From positions 1,395,001 to 1,459,000 of the forward strand of contig CP018226.1 of NCBI GenBank assembly GCA_016865015.1: DNA of 64,000 nt. Direction: 5' to 3'. The position numbers and the translations under genes are program-made. Numbering within the stretch: position 1 is the stretch's first letter; each line of letters begins with the position of its first letter. Under the pieces are notes generated by a model. It was not told the DNA's origin. It saw only the letters and a program-made list of their open reading frames with translations, and did no database searches. Below, in pieces: positions 28,333-36,246 of this stretch. The DNA is from Rhizobiales bacterium IMCC20636. Its GTDB lineage: Bacteria; Pseudomonadota; Alphaproteobacteria; Rhizobiales; GCA-2746425.

Positions 28333-29646
28333 TTACGCCAAGAGGGAAATCCATTCCTCAAACTTGCCAGATGCTGCCCTGGGAATATTGGGGACTTCCA
28401 GAATTTGAAGCTGGATAGAGGGATGCAGCCGCTTCTGCAGGAAAGTCTGCAAGCCAGCGTGGTCAACGGGTGTGTTGTCTCCGGTATCCCGTACGAAGCG
28501 AATTTCAATATCTGTTTCGGTTTTCTGAATGGTCTGCAACTGTCTGGACGGTAAAAACGGGGCGTATTCGTGCTTGAGCATGAACGGCCAGGACTGACTG
28601 CCGTCCATATAGGTAAAGACATGCCGTTCCCGACCCAGGATACGGTTAATCGACGGCAATGTGCGCCCGCATGGGCAGGGTGATTGTGTGATTTCTATCT
28701 GGTCCTGATTCTCGTAGCGGATGAGCGGCATGGCGTAATTGTAAAATGGCGTCAGTACCATTCGACCGCGTCCCTCTTTCAAAGGGTTATTTACCTTTAA
28801 ATCCAGTACTTCCATCAGGCTTGCTTCACAGAACTGATGATGACAATCCCCGGTTGGGCATTGTGCAGCTATTGCACCGATTTCCGAAGCTCCATATCGA
28901 TCTATGGTTTTGATATTGTGCTCGTTCTCGAGATAGCTTTTGGATTGCTCACCAAACACTTCCCCCTGAGCCATGAAGGTGTGAAATGGAACAGGCACTT
29001 CCTTGAGGGCGGCCAATTCGCAAATAGCGACAGCAATAGAAGGATAAGTGATCAGGAAATCCGGCCTGGAACTTATCAGCCAGTCGAGTTGGTTCGAGAT
29101 AGTTTCCGTGAGGGACAAATTTATGCCAATTGCCTCGGGTCTTGTCAGGTTCCAATAATTGCCACGTGAGCCTTCTGGATAAGGAAAGCGGCCCAGCGTA
29201 TCTACAAGGAAGGCCATTGTCCCGGACAGATTGAGCTCATGCCATTCGAATATGCGTTGTGCAGCAGCATTGTTCATCCAACTGGACATCTCAGAAACCC
29301 GAAACTTCAACGGTGTGCCAGTTGAGCCTGAGGTCTGGCCTTGAGTGTGGCTTCCAACCATTTCAGGGACGGATTTTGCGAAGAGTGCCTCTCCGGCCTG
29401 TTGTGCTTCACCACGTGTGAAGGTGGGAATATCTGCCCACGCATCCCAACGAATGGAATCGTTGGCGTCAAACAAGGGGTCCAGCCTTGTCGCGTAGAAG
29501 GGGACCTCCTGCCGGGCGTGATGCAGCAACGGTTCAAGCAATTTGCGCTGATAGGCCTGCATTCGATCGGGCGGGTAATACTGTGTCCGGTTCAGCGCCC
29601 TCGCCATATTTCGGGTCACTTCAAGCGATGCTGTATTCAATGTCAC
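28333..29646 (-). CDS. PaaK/CapK-type adenylate-forming ligase, paralogue 3
   Basis: A 437-residue protein starting at GTG 29646. An ORF extends 93 bp further, but only the GTG start aligns with the N-termini of paralogues 1 and 2 (same 40-residue length to the LLEPL/LLERL helix), and GGGGAA lies just before it. ATP loop QTSGSTGTPLKF; IDRYGASEIGAIAAQC; cysteine motif PCPCGRTLPSINRILGRERH; C-terminal lysine in ASGKFEEW. It is the most diverged of the three. Divergent from msrP, 113 bp apart. Confidence 0.83.
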   Translation of the reverse strand: MTLNTASLEVTRNMARALNRTQYYPPDRMQAYQRKLLEPLLHHARQEVPFYATRLDPLFDANDSIRWDAWADIPTFTRGEAQQAGEALFAKSVPEMVGSHTQGQTSGSTGTPLKFRVSEMSSWMNNAAAQRIFEWHELNLSGTMAFLVDTLGRFPYPEGSRGNYWNLTRPEAIGINLSLTETISNQLDWLISSRPDFLITYPSIAVAICELAALKEVPVPFHTFMAQGEVFGEQSKSYLENEHNIKTIDRYGASEIGAIAAQCPTGDCHHQFCEASLMEVLDLKVNNPLKEGRGRMVLTPFYNYAMPLIRYENQDQIEITQSPCPCGRTLPSINRILGRERHVFTYMDGSQSWPFMLKHEYAPFLPSRQLQTIQKTETDIEIRFVRDTGDNTPVDHAGLQTFLQKRLHPSIQLQILEVPNIPRAASGKFEEWISLLA

Positions 29647-29759
29647 AGTTCCCCTGTTTGCGTTGTCTGGTGCGGAACACGCTGACCTCACCAACAGTTT
29701 ATTTGATTTTTTGGCGTTGTGTCCCAATTCTAGTCGCACAAAAGCGGAAAGGGAACGTC

Positions 29760-30734
29760 ATGCTTATAAAACGCCCGAAGAGTTGGGAAATCCCCGAAAA
29801 CATGGCCTCAAGCGAGGCGACGTTCATCAATCGTCGCAACCTGATCAAGGCTGCAGGGTTTGGCGGCATAGGCGTTGCAGCAGGTTTGGCGTTGCCGGGA
29901 GGCCGGATGGAAGCTGCGGAACCCGATCCGACCGCTGAGTTGTATCCATCTGGCATGAACCCCGCCTATGCGGATGTCGGCAGGCCGATCACGGATGAAG
30001 AGACCAATTCCCAGTACAATAATTTTTATGAGTTCGGCTCTCACAAGCGGATTTTCAAGGAAGCCCAGAAGCTTCAGACGCGACCGTGGACCGTGACGTT
30101 CGATGGACTAGTCGAAGAAGAAATGACCGTTGATTTTGATACTCTGGTGCGCGCCATGCCGCTGGAAGACCGGGTTTATCGCCACCGTTGTGTGGAAGCC
30201 TGGTCGATGGTTGTGCCCTGGTCGGGTTTTGCGCTGAAGGAGTTGGTGGCCTATGCAAAGCCATTGTCGTCAGCAAAATATATCCGCTTCGAGACCTTCA
30301 ATGATGCCAAAACGGCATCGGGGCAACGCCAGATTTGGTATCCTTGGCCCTATGTTGAAGGGTTGACCATGGCTGAGGCAAATAATGATTTGTCGTTCAT
30401 AGCCACCGGTGCCTATGGCAAGCCGATTGCGAAGCAATTTGGCGCGCCGCTGCGTTTGCACACCCCCTGGAAATTTGGCTTCAAATCGATCAAGTCGATT
30501 GTCAGGGTGAGTTTTACCGATGAGCAGCCGGTCTCGTTTTGGGAAGAAATTCTTCCGGCTGAATATGGTTTTTATGCCAATGTGAACCCGGAAGTCCCAC
30601 ACAAACGCTGGAGCCAGGCGACAGAAGAAGTTCTGGGAACCGGTGAACGGGTGCCGACACAATTGTTTAATGGATATGCCGAGCAGGTGGCACATCTTTA
30701 CAAGGATGTACCGGAAGATCAGCTGTTTTACTAA
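29760..30734 (+). CDS. msrP: Protein-methionine-sulfoxide reductase catalytic subunit MsrP (YedY)
   Basis: A 324-residue periplasmic molybdoenzyme that repairs oxidised methionine in envelope proteins. A twin-arginine signal (NRRNLIKAAGFGGIG) around residues 25-45 directs Tat export. The Mo-ligating cysteine is in VYRHRCVEAWSMVVPWSGF, as in E. coli YedY; FGAPLRLHTPWKFGFKSIK is the conserved pterin-binding stretch. The usual membrane haem partner MsrQ is not next to it: a small-RNA array follows. I start at the ATG 29760, preceded by AGGGAA. Confidence 0.92.
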   Translation: MLIKRPKSWEIPENMASSEATFINRRNLIKAAGFGGIGVAAGLALPGGRMEAAEPDPTAELYPSGMNPAYADVGRPITDEETNSQYNNFYEFGSHKRIFKEAQKLQTRPWTVTFDGLVEEEMTVDFDTLVRAMPLEDRVYRHRCVEAWSMVVPWSGFALKELVAYAKPLSSAKYIRFETFNDAKTASGQRQIWYPWPYVEGLTMAEANNDLSFIATGAYGKPIAKQFGAPLRLHTPWKFGFKSIKSIVRVSFTDEQPVSFWEEILPAEYGFYANVNPEVPHKRWSQATEEVLGTGERVPTQLFNGYAEQVAHLYKDVPEDQLFY

Positions 30735-30859
30735 GCTGGCAGTGTGTGCTTGGTGAAATTGTTTTCTCGAAAGTTTTCTGATCCTGGTTGAGTGCGCAGC
30801 GACAGCAAACCGGGATTCTATTGGTCTTTCGACCATTTCGTCTCATCCATAAAATTGAC

Positions 30860-30997
30860 AAAAAAAACCGGGCATCGCCAAGGGCAATGACCGGTTTTTA
30901 AAAGCCTGTTTCTGGGGAGGAAATAGAAACAGAAATTTTGAGTAAGGTACGTGGGAGGTGTTATCGAGGGAGGAGAACGATAACATCGTAGCTTACA
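30860..30997 (-). ncRNA. Small RNA with anti-Shine-Dalgarno hairpin loops, copy 1
   Basis: Predicted RNA of about 137 nt. Hairpin 1: GTTATCG/CGATAAC with loop TTCTCCTCCCT, inside a looser outer stem. Hairpin 2: CTGTTTCT/AGAAACAG with CCTCCCC in the loop. It ends in a terminator (CCGG/CCGG stem with inner GCC/GGC pairing) followed by eight T. The CUCCUCCC loops resemble those of alphaproteobacterial CcsR/cuckoo and alpha-r14 RNAs. Convergent with msrP, whose terminator it shares. In this copy a mismatch (C opposite C) breaks the outer stem. Confidence 0.7.
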
Positions 30998-31002
30998 AGT
31001 TT

Positions 31003-31031
31003 AATTTAGGCCGAAATCGTATTTTCACAAG
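31003..31031 (-). promoter_or_regulatory. Sigma-70-type promoter of small RNA copy 1
   Basis: -35 CTTGTG (31031-31026) and -10 TAAATT (31008-31003) with a 17-nt spacer. The same elements and spacing occur before copies 2 and 3. The predicted start is about 30996. Confidence 0.65.
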
Positions 31032-31052
31032 TGCTGTATGCGGGTGGCTGGT

Positions 31053-31067
31053 ATGCAGCATTTGCAT
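31053..31067. promoter_or_regulatory. Palindromic operator upstream of small RNA copy 1
   Basis: ATGCA-N5-TGCAT, beginning 22 nt upstream of the -35 and centred about 64 nt before the predicted start. Same position in all three copies. Confidence 0.55.
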
Positions 31068-31183
31068 GGCAAGAAATGGTGCTGTTCGATCAGGCTACTG
31101 GACCTCATGCTGGTCGAAGTTTCTCGAAAATACCCAAGCTTTCAAAGGGGCTTTGAGTGATTTCATCTTACCAAAAATTTGAC

Positions 31184-31323
31184 AAAATAAAACCGGGCAT
31201 TGCCAAGGGCAACGACCCGGTTTTTTAAAAGTCTGTTTCTGGGGGAGGAAATAGAAACAGAAATTTTTGGGAAGTTACATGGGATGGTATCGAGGGAGGA
31301 GAACGATAACATCGTAACTTACC
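31184..31323 (-). ncRNA. Small RNA with anti-Shine-Dalgarno hairpin loops, copy 2
   Basis: Predicted RNA of about 139 nt. The outer stem AAGTTAC/GTAACTT encloses TATCG/CGATA with loop TTCTCCTCCCT. The second hairpin, TCTGTTTCT/AGAAACAGA, has TTCCTCCCCC in its loop. The terminator pairs ACCGGG with CCCGGT and GTTGCC with GGCAAT-side bases, followed by TTTTATTTT. This copy has the best stems and may be the reference form. Confidence 0.72.
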
Positions 31324-31328
31324 ATTAC

Positions 31329-31357
31329 AATTTAGGCCGATTTCATATTTTCACAAG
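31329..31357 (-). promoter_or_regulatory. Sigma-70-type promoter of small RNA copy 2
   Basis: -35 CTTGTG (31357-31352), 17-nt spacer, -10 TAAATT (31334-31329); predicted start near 31322. Confidence 0.65.
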
Positions 31358-31378
31358 CGCTCTATGCGGGTGGCTGAC

Positions 31379-31393
31379 ATGCAGCAAATGCAT
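31379..31393. promoter_or_regulatory. Palindromic operator upstream of small RNA copy 2
   Basis: ATGCA-N5-TGCAT, 22 nt upstream of the -35 of copy 2. Confidence 0.55.
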
Positions 31394-31474
31394 GGCAGAT
31401 CATTGTGCTGTTTGATCGGACTCCAGCAACACTTCAAATTGGCTGCATGATTATTGGTGAGATCAAAAATTTTA

Positions 31475-31613
31475 CAAAATAAAACCGGGCATCGCCAAGG
31501 GCAATGTCCCGGTTTTTTAAAAGTCTGTTTCTGGGGAGGAGTAGAAACAGAAGTTTTTGGGAAGTTACATGGGATGGTATCGAGGGAGGAGAACGATAAC
31601 ATCGTAACTTACC
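31475..31613 (-). ncRNA. Small RNA with anti-Shine-Dalgarno hairpin loops, copy 3
   Basis: Predicted RNA of about 138 nt with the same two hairpins as copy 2 (loops TTCTCCTCCCT and CTCCTCCCC) and the same terminator with TTTTATTTTG. The region upstream of the promoter is the most diverged of the three, yet the promoter, spacer length and palindrome position are kept. Confidence 0.72.
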
Positions 31614-31618
31614 TTTCT

Positions 31619-31647
31619 AATTTAGGCCGATTTACCAACTTTACAAG
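31619..31647 (-). promoter_or_regulatory. Sigma-70-type promoter of small RNA copy 3
   Basis: -35 CTTGTA (31647-31642), 17-nt spacer, -10 TAAATT (31624-31619); predicted start near 31612. Confidence 0.62.
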
Positions 31648-31668
31648 TGCTTCATGCGCGGGGCAGAT

Positions 31669-31683
31669 ATGCGATAAGCGCAT
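31669..31683. promoter_or_regulatory. Palindromic operator upstream of small RNA copy 3
   Basis: ATGCG-N5-CGCAT, 22 nt upstream of the -35. Both arms differ from copies 1 and 2 at one base, in a compensating way that keeps the palindrome. Confidence 0.58.
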
Positions 31684-31755
31684 GGCTAAGATTTGTTATG
31701 CTCAGATTGATACACAGAACGTCAGGTATTCTGCCGTTTTTAGAGGCTTTCTTCT

Positions 31756-32646
31756 CTAGAAGCGCCAACGCTGGGACTGATCAATCAGAAAGTCCCTAAA
31801 AGCCTGAACCCGGGCTGAGGAACGCAATTCTGCGGGATAGGCAAAATATGTATCGAGCGCAGGCACATCTTCATCGGGAAAGACATCAACCAATTGGTGG
31901 TTCTCATCCAGCAGATAATCGGGAATCATGGCGATTCCCGCGCCGTTTTCCGCAGCTTCCCTGATGGCAACAACACTGTTGACTGTCAGCGTTGGCACCC
32001 GTGGGTTATTGGGCGGGCGTCCAGCGGTGCGCAGCCAGTTTATATCGCGCAGAAAGTGTGGAACAGGTTCCCCGAAAACAATGATGTTGTGATCGTCGAG
32101 ATCTTTCAGTTCTTTCGGATGACCGTTTTCTTTCAGATATTTGACCGACGCATAGACGTGAAAATGCACTGTGAACAGTTTGCGCTGAATCAGATCGGGC
32201 TCTGTCGGCCGGTGCAGACGGATTGCCACATCGGCTTCGCGCATGGTGAGGTTCAGATCATTGTCTTCAAGGCGAATCTGCAATTCGATTTCCGGGTAAA
32301 GCTCGACAAATCGGCGGATTCGGGAGGCAAGCCATGTGGAGCCAAGGCCGACTGTGGTTGTCACCCTCAAGGTTCCGCTTGGTTTCTCCTTACTGTCCTT
32401 CAACCGTGTCTGAACGGCTTCCAGCTTCATGAGCACATCATGCGCCGTGCGAAACAGCAACTCACCCTGTTCGGTCAACACAAGGCCACGCGCATGGCGA
32501 TGAAACAGGGCAATGCCCAGATCCTGTTCAAGCGCGCTTATCTGCCGACTGGCCGCCGATTGGCTGAGGTGCAGCGTCTCACCAGCATGGGTGAACGAGC
32601 CTGCCTGAGCAACCGCGTGAAATATTCTGAGTTTGTCCCAATCCAT
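31756..32646 (-). CDS. LysR-family transcriptional regulator
   Basis: A 296-residue regulator. The N-terminal winged helix-turn-helix is clear (MDWDKLRIFHAVAQAGSFTH, then LHLSQSAASRQISALEQDLG), followed by a periplasmic-binding-like effector domain starting near residue 90. The start at 32646 is the usual LysR start; an ORF extends 78 bp further into the trxB end. It lies 40 bp downstream of trxB on the same strand. The trxB-LysR pairing is common in Rhizobiales; the effector is unknown. Confidence 0.88.
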   Translation of the reverse strand: MDWDKLRIFHAVAQAGSFTHAGETLHLSQSAASRQISALEQDLGIALFHRHARGLVLTEQGELLFRTAHDVLMKLEAVQTRLKDSKEKPSGTLRVTTTVGLGSTWLASRIRRFVELYPEIELQIRLEDNDLNLTMREADVAIRLHRPTEPDLIQRKLFTVHFHVYASVKYLKENGHPKELKDLDDHNIIVFGEPVPHFLRDINWLRTAGRPPNNPRVPTLTVNSVVAIREAAENGAGIAMIPDYLLDENHQLVDVFPDEDVPALDTYFAYPAELRSSARVQAFRDFLIDQSQRWRF

Positions 32647-32686
32647 GGGGCCGCTTTCGCTAAGTAATGGGTCTGTTTCAGGCGCG

Positions 32687-33652
32687 TTATTCGGCTGCTT
32701 CCTGTGCGAGCGCAAGCTCTGCAAGGTATTTTTCTGCTTCCAGTGCGGCCATACAGCCCATTCCGGCTGCGGTTACGGCCTGACGGTAGATATCATCCGT
32801 CACGTCGCCGGCAGCAAACACTCCGGGAATGTCGGTTTTGGTGCTGTCTGGTTCAGTCCAGACATAGCCGTTGCTCTTCATTTTGAGCTGAGTCTTGACC
32901 AATTCTGTTGCCGGTGCGTGTCCGATGGCGACAAAGATACCATCAACAGGGAAATCCGTCACCTCACCGGTTTTCATATGCTTCAGTTTCACGCCCTCTG
33001 CAGATGGGGGAAAGCCGTCTTTTCCGGTGATCTCGTCGACATAGGAGTCCCAGATGACATCAATGTTCGATGCTGCAAACAACCGCTTTTGCAATATTTG
33101 CTCGGCGCGGAACGAATCGCGCCGGTGAACCACTGTCACCTTCTTTGCAATGTTGGAAAGATACAGAGCTTCCTCGACCGCTGTGTTGCCACCGCCCACC
33201 ACGAGCACATGTTTCTCGCGATAGAAGAATCCGTCGCAGGTGGCACAGGCGGACACACCGAAGCCCATGAATTTCTCTTCCGATGGCAGGCCAAGCCATT
33301 TGGCCTGGGCGCCGGTCGCCAGAATGAGCGCGTCACAGGTGTAGAGGGTGCCGCTGTCGCTGGTCAGTTCGATCGGGCGTTTAGCCAGATCAACCGACGT
33401 GATGTGATCTGATATGATACTGGTACCAACATGCTCGGCCTGTGCCTTCATCTGCTCCATCAGCCAGGGACCCTGAATGGTCTCGGCAAAGCCCGGGTAG
33501 TTTTCAACTTCGGTTGTGATGGTCAATTGGCCTCCGGGCTGGATACCCGAAATGAGGACAGGTTCCAGCATGGCGCGCGCCGCATAAATTGCTGCGGAAT
33601 AGCCGGCAGGGCCAGAGCCTATGATGATGAGCTTTGCGTGCTGGGTCGACAT
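32687..33652 (-). CDS. trxB: Thioredoxin reductase
   Basis: A 321-residue flavoprotein disulfide reductase: FAD motif IIGSGPAGYSAAIYAARA, redox pair CATC in SACATCDGFFYREK, NADPH motif VVGGGNTAVEEALYL, and C-terminal GVFAAGDVTDDIYRQ. It reduces thioredoxin with NADPH in the cytoplasm. The ATG at 33652 has GGAAA upstream; an ATG four codons earlier is less likely. 21 bp downstream of the ELM1-family gene on the same strand. Confidence 0.95.
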   Translation of the reverse strand: MSTQHAKLIIIGSGPAGYSAAIYAARAMLEPVLISGIQPGGQLTITTEVENYPGFAETIQGPWLMEQMKAQAEHVGTSIISDHITSVDLAKRPIELTSDSGTLYTCDALILATGAQAKWLGLPSEEKFMGFGVSACATCDGFFYREKHVLVVGGGNTAVEEALYLSNIAKKVTVVHRRDSFRAEQILQKRLFAASNIDVIWDSYVDEITGKDGFPPSAEGVKLKHMKTGEVTDFPVDGIFVAIGHAPATELVKTQLKMKSNGYVWTEPDSTKTDIPGVFAAGDVTDDIYRQAVTAAGMGCMAALEAEKYLAELALAQEAAE

Positions 33653-33673
33653 GTCAATTTCCATTCATTTCGC

Positions 33674-34672
33674 TCACGCCGTTGCCTGGCGAGCGTTCAA
33701 TTTCCTGCGAATCTCTTCCGCGATTGTTGCGGTGGAGTCTATTGGTTCCTGCGGCGTCAATACAAGCGTCTGACTGTTGGTTTTATCCAGTGATACTGCC
33801 AGTTTATGTGCATAAACCGCTTTCAGAAAGGCGGTGAGCTTCGGGGACAGCTGTTTTGGTGCAAACAGATAGAGTGGAACACCCGTCGCCAACGCTTCGC
33901 TGATCATATTGTGACTGTCGCCCGTCACCACAAGGGCATCGGCATTTGCCAGAAAATCCAGATAGGGATTTGCGGTCTCTGACGCGGGAGACCAGACAAT
34001 TCCCGGCTTCGATCTGGTCAGAGGTGCCAACGCGTCCAACCAGCTCTGAGGGGTCCTGCGGGAACCGGTTATCAGGAGGCTGCCTGCCTGCGCTGCAAGT
34101 GGCTCAATGTATTTCACCAAATCTGAAATATCATCCGGTGTGTAGACGGTTTTGCGCGCAGGACCGCCCAGCAAAATGGTTAGTCTGGGGTGCGGCAGGT
34201 CTGCAATTTGCGCAAGTGGTTCTGCTCTCTTTTCCTCAAGCAGTGCCTGGTTGATCCGGTGCGGTCCGGTGTCTGAAACAAGAACGTTGGGGCCACGCAA
34301 GCGGTCATGCCCCGGAACCCAGATGAGATCGGCAGCGCCAGTTCCGGTTTTCGGATCTTTGAGGAACACAGTCAGACAATTCGGCGCGCGTCGTTTCAGG
34401 CTCCGCAGATAGGCAACGGCACGTCGGCCTGATGCAATGGCGACATCGGGGTAGGGAGCCAATAGCGGATCGTCAGATGTATTCTGTTTTACAAAGGGGT
34501 TGATCTGGCCATAGGGCATCAACCAGACCCAGGGTGCTGTGGGCTTCACAACACGCTCTTCGATGGTCACCTTAAGTTGCTCGCCCTGCATCATGTCGGC
34601 AAGCCGTCCGGCTATTCCCAGACAGGGTTGCAAGTCGCCGGCCTTGCCATCGGTAAGCACCCAGATGCGCAT
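33674..34672 (-). CDS. ELM1/DUF1022-family protein
   Basis: A 332-residue protein of the mitochondrial-fission ELM1 family, which has a glycosyltransferase-B-like fold. Visible are VWVLTDGKAGD-type start (MRIWVLTDGKAGDLQPCLG), DLIWVPGHDRLRGPNVL in the middle and ALVVTGDSHNMISEALATG near the end, where nucleotide-sugar enzymes bind their donor. The bacterial function is unknown; the gene is common in alphaproteobacteria. It precedes trxB and the LysR gene in a probable operon. Confidence 0.85.
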   Translation of the reverse strand: MRIWVLTDGKAGDLQPCLGIAGRLADMMQGEQLKVTIEERVVKPTAPWVWLMPYGQINPFVKQNTSDDPLLAPYPDVAIASGRRAVAYLRSLKRRAPNCLTVFLKDPKTGTGAADLIWVPGHDRLRGPNVLVSDTGPHRINQALLEEKRAEPLAQIADLPHPRLTILLGGPARKTVYTPDDISDLVKYIEPLAAQAGSLLITGSRRTPQSWLDALAPLTRSKPGIVWSPASETANPYLDFLANADALVVTGDSHNMISEALATGVPLYLFAPKQLSPKLTAFLKAVYAHKLAVSLDKTNSQTLVLTPQEPIDSTATIAEEIRRKLNARQATA

Positions 34673-34814
34673 AATATGCCTTTTCGCTGTTCGGCAGGAC
34701 TGATTTTCCGTCTACCCCTTGTCGAATCTTTCATTTCAGGGCAGTTGAAAGAGAGAATATATCTCAAATTGGTGCCTGGCCATTATCGCCAGCAAGCCTG
34801 TTTGTAGCTACGAA

Positions 34815-35291
34815 ATGGTAGGCATGAAAGAGCGGCTGGACGAAATAGACTGGAAAATCCTTGGTGAGTTGCAACGTGATGGTCGCATGACCAATGTTGA
34901 ACTGGCAAAACGTGTGGGCATATCCGCACCTCCCTGCCTGCGCCGTGTACGGGCGCTGGAAGAAAACGGCATCATCGAGGGCTACAGGACATTGCTGAAT
35001 GATCGCGGCCTTGGCTATCAGCTGACGGCTTTCGCTTTCGTCGGGCTGTCTGCACAGGGTGAAGCGGAGCTACAGGCGTTTCAAAAGGCTGTTGGCCAAT
35101 GGGATATCGTCCGCGAATGCTACATGCTTTCGGGCGATGTGGATTTCATCCTGAAATGTGTGGCTGTCGACCTGGACGCGTTTCAATCTTTCATCGTGAA
35201 TGATTTGACCGCGGCTCCCCATGTGGCGAGCGTGCGTACATCGCTGACAATCGGCAAGGTGAAAAACGAACCTGTGGTGCCTTTGGGTTAG
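34815..35291 (+). CDS. Lrp/AsnC-family transcriptional regulator
   Basis: A 158-residue regulator: helix-turn-helix (DEIDWKILGELQRDGRMTNV, then ISAPPCLRRVRALEENGII) and a C-terminal RAM effector domain (LSGDVDFILKCVAVDLDAF). The start may be the ATG at 34815 or three codons later. It is divergent from the ELM1-trxB operon, an arrangement conserved in Rhizobiales, so it may respond to amino acids and act locally. Confidence 0.9.
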   Translation: MVGMKERLDEIDWKILGELQRDGRMTNVELAKRVGISAPPCLRRVRALEENGIIEGYRTLLNDRGLGYQLTAFAFVGLSAQGEAELQAFQKAVGQWDIVRECYMLSGDVDFILKCVAVDLDAFQSFIVNDLTAAPHVASVRTSLTIGKVKNEPVVPLG

Positions 35292-35294
35292 AGT

Positions 35295-36221
35295 TCAATC
35301 ACCGACAGTGAAGGTGACAGTTACAGGGCGGTGGTCGGAACCGATTTCGGGACCTGCGACAGCGCTTTGGACTGTAGCGCTGTCGGGCAGCAATATCTGG
35401 TCAATCGGGACAAATAGTGGAAACTTGAACGGCGTGTCGTATCCGTAAAATGTAAAGCGGAATCCGGGCACTATGGTTGCACCCGTAATGTTCTCGACCG
35501 TTTTGACGGCATGACTCCACGGCACCGCATTGAAATCTCCACCCAGAATGACCGGTCGTTTCTCGGGAAATGCTGCCAGATCGGTTCTGAGATCGTCGAT
35601 GCGCTGCCATTGGTTGAACGGCCACGGCCAGTTCAAATGCACTGAGATTATGCGTGTTTGTTTGCCATTCAGAGCGATGTCCATCCACGGCACATCGGCA
35701 TTTGGAAGGCAGCCCTGTGCTATTGGCTCTATTTTCGACAGCACGACGCTTTCCATTGATGCATTTTCCCAGCAACGCTGGTGAAACTTGTATTCTTTCA
35801 ACAGGTCAATCACATCGCGGTTTATGGGCGATACCTCCTGCAGCAAAACAATGTCCGGGCTTTGCTGCCCGACATAGTTTGCGACCCGTTCAATCTGGTC
35901 ATTCGCATAGAGCAGATTGAAGGTCAGGATCTTGTATTCTTCAGATGTCGAATGCGCTGAAGACTTTGCCATGGCAAAAGCAAACGGTTTTGCGGGACCA
36001 AGCAGCAGGATTGCACAGATCAGTGACACATTCGCGTAAACAGCCGGGCCCTTGAGTCTCAACAAGGCTGCGAGAACCGCGATGCCGGCAAAGGCGAGGC
36101 AATAGTAATGCAGAAAATGGGAAAAGCTGTCCATGGGACGATACCAGCGTCCGGTCAGTGACAGCGCGGTAAAGGTGACCGGAATCAACAGGACGCAATA
36201 GGCCAATATTCTCAAGATCAC
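35295..36221 (-). CDS. Membrane-anchored endonuclease/exonuclease/phosphatase-family protein
   Basis: A 308-residue protein with three N-terminal membrane helices (about residues 3-23, 38-56 and 63-83). An EEP hydrolase domain follows: TFNLLYAND, the catalytic Glu in VLLQEVSP, VHLNWPWP, GGDFNAVPWS and the final SDHRPV, all family motifs. It probably acts on a lipid or nucleic-acid phosphodiester at the membrane. The start is GTG 36221, with GGGAGA upstream. Convergent with the Lrp gene, 3 bp apart. Confidence 0.85.
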   Translation of the reverse strand: MILRILAYCVLLIPVTFTALSLTGRWYRPMDSFSHFLHYYCLAFAGIAVLAALLRLKGPAVYANVSLICAILLLGPAKPFAFAMAKSSAHSTSEEYKILTFNLLYANDQIERVANYVGQQSPDIVLLQEVSPINRDVIDLLKEYKFHQRCWENASMESVVLSKIEPIAQGCLPNADVPWMDIALNGKQTRIISVHLNWPWPFNQWQRIDDLRTDLAAFPEKRPVILGGDFNAVPWSHAVKTVENITGATIVPGFRFTFYGYDTPFKFPLFVPIDQILLPDSATVQSAVAGPEIGSDHRPVTVTFTVGD

Positions 36222-36246
36222 AGATCAGTTCTCCCGTGATATCGAA

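Larger units (their letters stand above)
30855..31700 (-). repeat. Triple tandem repeat carrying small-RNA genes
   Basis: Three imperfect direct copies with a period of about 290-325 bp (terminators at 30860, 31184 and 31475). Each carries, on the minus strand, an upstream palindrome, a promoter, two hairpins and an intrinsic terminator. The parts that are conserved are these elements; the gaps between copies have diverged. Short plus-strand ORFs in each copy arise from the repeat and are not supported as genes. Confidence 0.8.

Noticed and set aside
30855-31700. CRISPR array
   Set aside because: The repeat units are about 300 bp and only three, with internal promoters and terminators; there are no short repeats with unique spacers.
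30958-31759. Short plus-strand ORFs sharing SREENDNIV
   Set aside because: They are repeated because the DNA repeats; the shared peptide is read across the RNA hairpin, and the frames diverge outside it.
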